From: Antedon bifida
Lineage: Eukaryota > Echinodermata > Crinoidea > Comatulida > Antedonidae
Assembly: GCA_963402885.1 (NCBI GenBank)
Contig: OY727102.1
Coordinates: 20,584,001 to 20,648,000, forward strand
Length of the DNA: 64,000 nucleotides
Direction: 5' to 3'
The translations under genes and the position numbers were made by a program. Shown here piece by piece: positions 47,900-57,899 of this stretch. The notes under the pieces are model-generated. The model worked only from the letters and a program-made list of their open reading frames with translations. It did no database searches and was not told where the DNA came from. The stretch's first letter is position 1. Each line of letters opens with the position of its first letter.

Positions 47900-50800
47900 A
47901 TGGCTAGATTGTGGATTATAATACTTGTGTTAGGATATGTAGCAGATCAAGCAATTTGTACCGGTAAGTTTTTACAATTCCTTCTTCTTAATTCCTTACC
48001 AATGAGTTAAGCTACAGCACAAGAAGAACCGAAAGGCCTTTTTATATTAACGATGCTTATATTAATTAGACACACAATGTAGATAATATAACAAGTGCGT
48101 TTTTTTAATTACCATACTTAATTATTTCTGTTGAACATCGTTGTATATATTGTGCCTTCCTCATGGAGGAAGTCTTTAATAAATTGAAATATGAATTTCA
48201 TTTATATCCAGAAACATGAAATAACTTTACACTACCAGTTTACACGCACCATTTTTGTACTTACAAAAAAGCATAAGAACCGATTATATATTGCTTAGTA
48301 TATCTCGGGTATCATTATTTACATAACATTAACACAAAGTGTATCTACACTTACATCAATGACTTATTTTAATAAACACTTGTATATTATGTATTTATTA
48401 GACAATTCTATATTTTGTCATAAAATATTTCTATTATAATAAAGTATTTCCTCGCATAGATAATCCGGAGTATGGAGATATTCGACTGGTTGGTGGTTCA
48501 GTCCCGAATGAGGGGCGAGTGGAAATATACTACATTGACGGATGGGGTACGATCTGTGACGACAACTGGGGCATAACAGATGCAGATGTTGTTTGCAAGT
48601 AAGTTATATAGATCACTTTAATTATTATCTCAAAAAGCAACACAATTTTCATGTAAAAAAACCCTATAATCGTATTTTGAGTGTGCTGGTATTTAATCTG
48701 GTTTTATGGGTCAACAGTTAAAATTACCTTTGTTTGTAGTTGAAATGGTAGGACTAGTTTGTACAATGCTGGTTAAATCCTTTTTGAGGTATACTTACTT
48801 ATCTTTCTTAGGCAATTGGGTTATGCATGGGCATTGCAGGCGAATCCGGTGGCTTTTTATGGCGCTGGTTCAGGTCCAATCTACTTGGATGATGTTGAAT
48901 GCTATGGTAATGAGGATGCAGTTTATAATTGTGAAAACGCTGGGTATTATATTCATGATTGTTCACATTATGAGGACGCGGGCGTAGTGTGTGAAACTGA
49001 TGATATCCAACCAGGTACGTTGATTAATTATGTATAAGTATGATGATGATTATGATAGAGATGATTATGAAAGAAATGATTATGATAGAAATGATTAATA
49101 ACCTCATAATCATTTCTATCATAATCATTTCTAAGGGTTTTCTTCGTTCAGTGGTTATGTTTCGACCGTTATAGTGGTGTTATTAAAAAGAGGTTGGTGA
49201 GGCAGAAATCATATATAGTAAAGATAAGAAATATCTATATCTTGTCAGAAAATCTAGACGCAGGCTGGGACGTCCCATCGAAAGCTTGAGTTAAATTCGC
49301 TGTCCCTCGGGTCTAGCATGTGTGATGTATGTGTTATTGTTTGTTTTGTAAAATCCGGAATAAATTGAATCGAATTGAATTGAAAAATGTCATTTTTATA
49401 ATAAGTTGTGTTCTTCTTTAAGAGGATGGTTTGCTACGCCTGACCAGCCATAAAACAGACGGGTCTTGGGGACAGCTTGACATCATGTACAGAGGCCTCT
49501 GGGGCTCGGTGTGTCCAGCTGATTTCAACATGAACGACGCTAATGTTGCCTGTAAACAGCTAGGCTTTCAATGGGCCGTAGAATTTTATTTCGATAACGA
49601 TTATAGTACTTGTTGGAGTTGGATAACCGACATCGAATGTACCGGTACAGAATCAAGTTTACTCGACTGTGATTACGACGGCCTGTATCAGCAATATTGT
49701 GACGTATTGTATAGTTCAGTGTATATTGAATGCAGTGATGGTGATAATACTGGTAAGCGTGTAAACTTTCATCGTATCTACTTTTTTCCGTAAAAACAAA
49801 CCATGCCTTGTCACTGTAAACCCAATTCACATGGTAAATGTAGTTTTAGTTGTCTCTTAGTTGTCTCTCGGTATTTCCCTTCTGGACATTTGCTACCCGG
49901 TGGTGACATTATTCCGCGGACCGTTCTCCCAGAACCGTTTACCATTTCTTCCATACTAACCATTAAGAAAAACAGCCACTCAAACATTAAAACTTGATGG
50001 CGGCAAACACATAGATGTGTTATTTGTTTTCTTTTCCAGATGAATTCCCTGAGTATTTGCCAGTTAGATTACGGGATGGGGAAGATGATCACAATGGACG
50101 TGTTGAGGTTTATGCTGAAGGGGAATGGGGAACGATTTGTGACCAAAAATGGACCATAGCAGATGCCAAGGTAGTGTGTCGACAATTAGGATACGATGGT
50201 GCCTTGGAGGCCAAGAAAAACGCATATTACAGTGAAGGTGACGGACCTATACACTTTAAGAAATTTAGGTGTGACGGATCTGAAAACTACCTGAGTGCGT
50301 GTAGGTATACCGATACCGCTGACGATGACACGTGTAGTCACGCGGACGACGCCGGAGTCGTATGCATAGGTAAGGTTAATGTTGTGAGATAGAATGCATT
50401 TCCACATTTTAAAATAAAATGTTTCTGAACTTTTTTTTTTGCACAATTTCAAAGTAAAAGCCTATTTTAAAAAATAAGAATAATATAAAGTAAAATAACA
50501 TATACTATAGTGTTTACATATTCTTTTTTAGAATATGATGATGATGAAGATGACAATTTTACAGGAGGACCAAGTGGTAATTGTTTTGTTTATGTTAAAC
50601 TAATATATTAAAGTTATAAATATATATATATTTCAACAAATCAAATCATGAAAATTACTTTTTATTTCATAGATTATTATGGACCTACAGTCGATTATTC
50701 CTATTTGGATACCAGCACGCCAAGTGGTAAGTGGTTCAAATAAAGGAATTTAAAACAATCGTTATTCTTACCAGGTAGGCCTATGATTGTATATCGTACA

Positions 50801-53800
50801 GTTTTCAAAAAGTAAACTATAGGAAAAGGAAAAAATACAGGAAAATTATAGCGTAGTTGAGCAGCAAAGCTTATGTGAGTTAGAAACAAAGAAATATTAT
50901 CAAGACTAAGAACAAGAAAAGCAATAAAAATGATAGCCATGTTTGCAATAAAATAAATGGGTTTCAGAAAAACCAATCAGGACCGCGTGTCTTTTGGGAT
51001 TTATTGTTTTATTAAGTTTTTACGATTGTATCAAATTATTCGCTAATATATTTCAATTGTTTGCAGTGATCAGTACCTGCTATAATCCGTGTGTGAACGG
51101 GTATTGTGTATCTAGTTTGCCGTGACATTGGTACGTGGGTTTTGATAGATTCATTTAATCATGCGCTCAAAAACTGAGCGAAATACTTGGTAAATGCAAT
51201 CAATAGAGGGCGCGCTAATATATGTCGGCAAAATACAGATAACTCGAGCTTTAGCGACCAATTTCATAGCGACCGATAAGAAAATCATAATGATTCATAA
51301 TACTTATTTAAATATGATATTTATCTCAGTAGAAATCACTGCATGTGACAGTAATCCGTGTGTAAATGGAATATGTTATCCGTTTATTGATAGCTACTTC
51401 TGTGGTTGCAACGATGGTTATACAGGTCCTAATTGTGATCAAGGTAAAGTACACTACTAACACATCTAAACTTATTATTCTACCTATACGCTGACTGATT
51501 TCGGAAAAAATCCAAAAAAAAGGAAAAAACGACCCGTAACATTTATAACTAAGCTTTTTTTATTTTAGAAATCGTCGGTTGTGACTTATATCCATGCTTT
51601 AATGGCGGAAGTTGTGAAACCATTTCATCCGATGGCCTGGTATATAAATGTAACTGTTTATATGGCTGGATCGGTACACATTGTGAAACAGGTAAACACA
51701 ATTTATCAGACATAAGAATTTAAGTAATCAAATAACAGACAGCCTCTCCTTAAAATTTGTTTCGAAACCATGGGCCATATGTAATTCGAAATGTTCATTG
51801 AATGAACGTCCAAAGCCTTTTTGTTCTTTATGAAATAAACTTTCATCTTCTAAATGGAGAAAAAGGTATGAAATCTTTTAAAAATATTACTTCTTTTAGA
51901 ACGAAACGGTTGCAATCTGTACCCGTGCCGAAATAATGGACAGTGTGTTGATTTAGATACTGGGGGATATGAATGCAATTGTACGGATGGGTATCTTGGT
52001 GACAACTGTGAGATCGGTAAGTTTCTTTTTGTTTTCAATTGTTTGTCCATGTTTTGCTTTCCATGTAAGAACACAATTTATCCCGCAAACGCTCTCACCT
52101 GTTCTACGTGTCATGCATTAAAAATTAAAAAAAAAGACAACAATTATTGTTGTTTTCTAATACTAAACTCTGCTGAGTATGAAATATACTTATATGCCAA
52201 AGTTGAACAGTGTGCTTAGCACTGTATATTGCATTGTTATTGCAACTCTCGAATTTATTGTTTTTTACTCCATCTATATCTACAAAAAAATCGTGTACTG
52301 TAATTTTAGTATAATTCGATTTTAATTTATAATGTATTTGTAGAGATAAACGCATGTGATGCACAACCATGTTATAGAGGACAATGCTTGATAAACCCGA
52401 GTGATGGCTCTTACGTCTGTCTTTGTGTCGAAGGATGGAAAGGGCAACATTGTGATGAAGGTATCCTATTATACAGTTTAAACTTTTAAAAAATCACGTC
52501 CGTAAATACAGACAAAACGTATGCGTAAAGCTCTGTCTACACTATCAAACTTTATGTGACAACAAAACGTGATGTGCCCATACATATAGATGACGTCATA
52601 TCACTACCATATTTAGGCATATCACTATCACATTTGGGCACATCGCACTTTTTTGTCAAACTTGTTTGATAGTGTAGACATCTTAATAATATGAAGGTTT
52701 TGACTAAATCTTTGTGATGCATTTAGAACGTTAATAATAATAATAATAATTTTGAAACCTAATTAAATGCATTGGCATTATCAATATCTAACATCATTGA
52801 TATATTACAACTTTATATTTATAGAAATTGACATGGAAGCGGAATGTTTGAGTAACCCGTGTTTACACGGTGAATGTCATGAACTGTCTGAATCTGGCTA
52901 TGTCTGTTCATGTAACGATGGTTGGACAGGCAATAACTGTGAAATATGTAAGTGGGCCTAGTATCGGTTTAACAACTGATTTTATTATAGTTATTTCGCA
53001 TTTTATCGTGACAAACATACACAAAATGTCCTTCCTAATATTTTGTTTATGATCGTTTCAAACCATACCAGAATATTTCGGTTGATACCAGATTTGTTAA
53101 AGTCTCTAATTATTGTTGTTAGTCCATCTGATCAGGTGGCGTTTCGATTTTTGAAAAATGGATTAAGCTGAAAGAATTACACGTATGAAACGCCATGTGG
53201 GCCAAATTCACAATATGGTTTCCATAATTTTTAAACTTCGTCCTTTTTTAATATCATGAATAAATTCATGTCAGAGGTCAGGCATTTCAGTACTATATCT
53301 TTAAAATTTTTTTGAATAGCTACTATTGGATGTCATGCTGAACCGTGTTTGAATGGAGGAACGTGTTTTGATATTGGTAGTGATGGCGACTATCAATGTT
53401 ATTGTCCAGAAGGATTTGACGGCCAAGATTGCCAAACAGGTAAAATCCGTTGCATTATTATACTACTGTAGTTCAATACAAAATGTATCATCTAGTTGTA
53501 ATGCATTGTTTTATGTTTATCTGTTTTTTTACAGTTCAAAGTTTATGTGATCCTGATCCTTGTGTTATGGGAACATGTTTTGACTTCCAGAGTTTAATGA
53601 CTTTCTACTGCCTTTGTGACGTTGGTTGGACAGGAACTTTGTGCGACACAGGTACACTTATATGAACTTAAAAACCATTCATTTTAAAGTTTTTTTTCCA
53701 AAAGTTATATCGTATTTAGAAAAGAAAAGTCAACCGACGTTATTCTTGTTTAACGTTTTAAAAATATTAAATGATTAATACTTATGATTGATGAAAATAT

Positions 53801-56151
53801 GAGCCATATACCATATTTATGATATTATGTTGCTTGGACCCCAAGTTTTTTCCTATGCTTGGCTCTATTTATCATAAGGTTTCTTTGTTCAGCTCAACTA
53901 TTTGGATCAATATAATTAGGGTGTTCTTTCTTTCCAGAAATGGCATGTATTAACAATCCTTGTGTGAATGCAGTGACCTGTATTGATAATGACGATAACG
54001 GATATACGTGCATCTGCCAGAATGGTTGGTTCGGTGACAGATGTGATGAATGTGAGTATGATAATGATAATTTTAAAAAAATGGTGCATGAGAGTGAGCA
54101 ATATAAAATACAAGGATTATAAGATGGAGTAAAACTGTATTTGTTTCAAGAGAATGGTAGTTGTAATTAGGAACACAGCTCTACACAATTTTCCTTCAAC
54201 TTCATGTTCCTCAATGGAAACTTCAGTCGTATGGCCATCGAGCATTTTCCTTGGCAGCAACATCCAGTTTATAGAATACTATACTAAAATAAATAAAGAT
54301 CTCAGAAAAATACCTTCAACATACGTCTGAAAACTCACCTTACCAAGAAGCATTTCCTGTTTAAATTTGTCGATCACCTCTTAACATTATCATTATGGAT
54401 ACCGGCGTTATATAAGTCTGATTGATTGATTGATTGTATAAAAAAAGAATAACAATGTAATAAATCTTTAACTGTACATGGTTAAATCTTCAGAAGAAAG
54501 GAAAACCATAGACTACCGTATACCTCGTAGAATGTATTCGGGCCTATTATAAGTATATAAATCCAAATGTATTTTTTCAGATTTTGTTCCAGTTGAAAGT
54601 ACTACCACCACCGCCACAATCACCAGGCAACTGATGGAGACAACGTCACATCTTGGTGATTCCAGTGGAACAGATCAACCAGTAGTCGATGTACCTGAAG
54701 AACAGTCGTCATCAGATCTACCAATAGGTATGCCAAAATATCAAATTTGGTTACAGGTATGCACTGTACTGTATTACCTTGGTGTAGAGATACAGATACA
54801 GATTCATTATACATAAATATAAATATAAGGGGGACTATCTCACAAATGTTTTGTTATAATGCCTTATCCCAGCTGGGTAGAACGAGTACTTGTAACGGTC
54901 CGTCTGCGCATTCACCGTCCTCATCCTACCACTTCTAACGATAACAGAGCCGATAATGTCGTTATGCAGAGGATGGTTGGTGTCTTCCAATATAGAGTTT
55001 ATGTTCAGTATACGTGTTTAGTTACTTACATATTGTACTGAATTTAAAATTGTCACAAAATTCAGGCAATCGTCTGTCTTACCAGGGAAAATAATGCCAA
55101 CAATATACTCATAACAATATACTCATAACAATATACTCATTCAATTTAAAACAACAGATACTGTTGTAGATCATAACTAGGCTATTGTTAACTAAGTAGA
55201 GAACTGCTAACTTTTCTTTAATTTTAGCTTTGCTTTGCGAATTTTCTGTATTCAAGTTGTACTTTTGTTTTGTAGGTGTAATCGCTGGAGCTGCTGGTGC
55301 TGTTATTGTTGTTGTTATTATTGTTTTAATTGTTGTTTGTTTTGTCAGCAATAAACCTAGGTAAGTCTGAACATTAGCTGATACATTTACAGAGACAAAC
55401 ATGATTTGTTCCTGAAGAGGTTTTTATACATTAGCTCAGGTTTCTAAACATTAGCTTTGGTTGTTATATCATTTCACTGTTTCTTGTTGCTCTATGGTTC
55501 TCAATCCTGCGGTAATGTCTCTCGCATGATATTGTCTCTCCTTCTAGCATCATCTTTTACACAGTTTAAAGTTTTAAATTCATTTCTTTTCATTCGTACT
55601 AATAGTTCACCGAAACCAGCGTTAAGTGGAATTGACAACAAGATATATACAATTGAGTGAGTAACTATATAACACTTTCATGACATTCCAATATAATCTA
55701 GAATTGCAGTAATCTTTCCTCCTCTTTATGCTTCATTATCACCATTATATTTTTCAATTTAATTTTTAAAAAAAATGAAACAAATTTACATCATAATAAG
55801 TAATTGAAATTCCAATTATCCACATTGCTGCCGCAGTCAAAGTTGTAGGTTAAAACAAAAACTGATTTAATTAGTTTAAACATGTTATTGTTGTGGTGCG
55901 ATAAACTTGTAATCCACTTAACACTACCATTTCTATTTAACAGTGTTAGCAAGCCACCAATCGATGACCACCAATATGACTATCTAAAGAAGGGACATGA
56001 CCCGGATGTGAAATCTACAACCAATGATAATGAATACATGGAGCCTAATAGTAATATCTACGATGAATTGCGAGACAGTGCGTACTCAACAGACACCACA
56101 TATATGGAACTTCAAACGCCTGCTAGCACGTATATGCATTTCGTCCCATAA
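47900..56151 (+). CDS. SRCR-EGF type I receptor with ITAM-like tail
   Basis: Nineteen exons join to 866 codons plus TAA: 47900-47963, 48460-48598, 48812-49014, 49423-49752, 50040-50369, 50532-50576, 50673-50726, 51330-51443, 51569-51691, 51900-52016, 52344-52460, 52825-52947, 53320-53439, 53535-53651, 53938-54051, 54581-54727, 55276-55360, 55606-55656, 55944-56151. Order: signal peptide [15 protein letters not shown]; three SRCR domains (first split over two exons: [11 protein letters not shown], then [10 protein letters not shown]; second [11 protein letters not shown]; third [11 protein letters not shown]); two acidic Tyr-rich linkers; eight EGF domains, one exon each (114-123 nt); Thr-rich stalk; [22 protein letters not shown]; tail with YDYL, YMEP, YDEL-x10-YMEL. 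Signal and extracellular exons end in phase 1 except the split SRCR; the TM exon ends in phase 2. Family knowledge suggests a scavenger- or pattern-recognition-type surface receptor; ligand unknown. Confidence 0.93.
49073..49133. repeat. perfect 26-bp hairpin with 9-nt loop
   Basis: Arms 49073-49098 and 49108-49133 are exact reverse complements built of AGAAATGATTATGAT; loop ATAACCTCA. It is in the intron after the first SRCR domain, next to imperfect ATGATTATGA tandem sequence from which it may have arisen by inverted duplication. Confidence 0.85.
49255..49386 (+). mobile_element. small retroposon end with (GAATTG)n tail
   Basis: CAGGCTGGGACGTCCCATCG ... GTGTTATTGTTTGTTTTGTA, then GGAATAAATTGAATCGAATT and GAATTGA repeats just before the acceptor of the second SRCR exon. 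The same type of tail is seen inverted at 12020 and 22369. Confidence 0.5.
51067..51130 (+). pseudogene. truncated EGF exon with in-frame stop (relic or poison exon)
   Basis: Acceptor ATTGTTTGCAG, then in the phase of the neighbours [19 protein letters not shown] followed by TGA at 51123-51125, then CATTG and the donor GTACGT. It begins like the next EGF exon ([11 protein letters not shown]) but stops after the third Cys. The 64-nt length would also shift the frame. If spliced in after the second linker it would end the protein before any EGF or TM. Confidence 0.6.
52528..52686. mobile_element. foldback MITE, family A, copy 8
   Basis: Ends AAAGCTCTGTCTACACTATC and TTTGATAGTGTAGACATCTT; inside CATATTTAGGCATATCACTA and TTTGGGCACATCGCACTTTT. 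Intron between the fourth and fifth EGF exons. Confidence 0.8.
54160..54440 (+). mobile_element. LINE 3'-end fragment with (GATT)n tail
   Basis: The strand reads [15 protein letters not shown]-like sequence at about 54325-54375, the kind of ending seen in CR1/L2-type reverse transcriptase ORFs, then TATAAGTCTGATTGATTGAT. Heavily decayed; the intron before the stalk exon holds it. Confidence 0.45.
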
Positions 56152-56176
56152 TAAAAACGTTACTTTAAGTTATCTA

Positions 56177-56326
56177 AAGCCCTGTCCACACTATCAAACT
56201 AGTTTCATGTGCCAACATGGTGGTGATATGCCAAAATATAGTAGTGTTATTACATCATCATGTCCATATATGGGCACATTGCATATTTGGTCAAACTAGT
56301 TTTATAGTGTAGACAGAGCTTTACAG
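56177..56326. mobile_element. foldback MITE, family A, copy 9
   Basis: Ends AAAGCCCTGTCCACACTATC and TTTTATAGTGTAGACAGAGC; inside ATATATGGGCACATTGCATA. It starts 25 bp after the stop of the SRCR/EGF gene, as copy 7 does for the Ig/FN3 gene. Confidence 0.8.
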
Positions 56327-56502
56327 TATGAATACATCAGCGAATACGTTATTTATTCTTATATGTTCATATCATTATTTTTACTCAGTTTTAAATGTTT
56401 TAAAAAGTATTAAAAATACATATTTCAATTTCATATTTCTATTTAACTGCCTAATATAAATGCGGGTGTGTAAAAAAAAATGTAAATTATTATGAAGTAA
56501 TA

Positions 56503-56508
56503 AATAAA
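56503..56508 (+). terminator. candidate poly(A) signal of the SRCR-EGF gene
   Basis: AATAAA in AAGTAATAAATAAAATTTAT, about 350 nt after the stop. Another AATAAA overlaps the stop codon itself and is too close to be the only one. Confidence 0.35.
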
Positions 56509-57188
56509 ATTTATTTTCTAATGTTAATTTGTGTTTTTAAACAAATGTTAAAGATTTTTGATGTGTGTATTTAAATTTCCCATTTTCTAAATTATGGCAT
56601 AATATTTGAATAGTACTGAATAGCAGGTTTATGGTTCAGAGTTGATCAAACAGAGCACCACATTTCAAGTTTATTGAGACATTGTTTATAATGGTAGCTT
56701 ACGAAATTGACGAATTGGAACTTGGTCAGCATAATTCAACTTTATACGAACAAAATAATATATTCGAACTTGACTACCAAATGTAATTGGAACGTACACT
56801 AGGATGTTTTATAAATGAAATAAATCTTCCACCATTTTTGTTATCAAAAACAATGACCAAAGGTATAATCTTAAAAAAGATATCTGCACATGCGTAGAAT
56901 GTCGTATTCATTAGACTGTAGCTGTGCAGTAGAAACAAATCAATATTTACAGCGAGATCTATTGTGGTAAATGTTAATTAGTTTCCAATGTATGCCTACG
57001 TTTTATGTTATCGTAAGGATGAATGATCTTGCACCAAACAAACCTATTTCAACTCTGCATGCACAATATTTCCGCTCTATATAACATGTCTTAAGAACAA
57101 GGTTAGTTTTTAAAAAGTCGAATAACATTGTTGTTTGTTATTCTGTGGACATTTTTTGGAATACAACAGATAAATCTGCAGCTGAGGT
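56509..57188. other. intergenic, no gene seen
   Basis: AT-rich sequence between the two SRCR/EGF-type genes. No exon-like open stretch with splice sites. Confidence 0.5.
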
Positions 57189-57399
57189 AAGCTTGATTCC
57201 CACTAGCGACGCAACGTAACGCAACCTACGCTACGTAAGAAAATATCCTTCGAAATCGAGTTTGTCCCCGCCTGCGTGAACACCTGCGATGTTTGCAGCA
57301 CTGTTGCGTCGTCGGTTGTTACCACTTGTGATTACGCAATTAATACAGCACTTAGCGCCAATACGTCGCTGCGTTGCGTCGTTAGTGGGAACCACGCTT
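57189..57399. mobile_element. foldback MITE, family B
   Basis: Left end AAGCTTGATTCCCACTAGCG; the right end on the other strand is AAGCGTGGTTCCCACTAACG, and the repeat continues through ACGCAACG (25 of 28 match). The inside is rich in CG (GTCCCCGCCTGCGTGAACAC). No credible ORF. A diverged relative lies at 3690-3830. Confidence 0.65.
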
Positions 57400-57600
57400 T
57401 AAGCGCAACTCAAGTAACGCAACCAATCAAGACGCGATGGATCATCCTAAATCCCGTCGTGATTGGTCAAAATGCTTGCGCTGCGCTTACGCCCTAGTCC
57501 TAGTGAGGAACCAATGTCGTGTCAAGTGGCGAAATGCTTGGCTGCGCTTACGTCATGGCCCTAGTGAGGAACCAAGTCAAGTGGCGTTTGTTACCGATTA
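57400..57600. repeat. GC-richer direct repeat next to the family B element
   Basis: Two imperfect copies of a segment containing GCGCTTACG, CCTAGTGAGGAACCAA and GTCAAGTGGCG, about 70 bp apart. The open frames at 57276-57497 and 57437-57808 run over these repeats and show no domain. Confidence 0.5.
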
Positions 57601-57899
57601 CAGAAGAATTTTAATGTCAGAGATTTATTTTTGTATAACGTATATACAAATATATAACAAAAAAGATCTTGTTGTGTTGTTTCTACCCTTTGTTCCGATG
57701 GCGTTTTGCCAATGTCAACTGCGCATGGTAACTGCGCATGGTACCACACGGTCCTGGATCAATGCATGTGAACAACAGAAATTGTATTTAAAAGGACAAT
57801 TCAGCTAAATGGTATTTCATTCCAGAAACATGTAATGTACCCTACGGTTCCAATGCAACATTTGTGCACTTGTAATACAATCGAAGAAACAAATCAATC

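Noticed and set aside
57276-57808. Two overlapping Cys-containing ORFs as a small gene
   Set aside because: They run through a foldback MITE and a direct repeat and have no signal peptide, domain or splice context.
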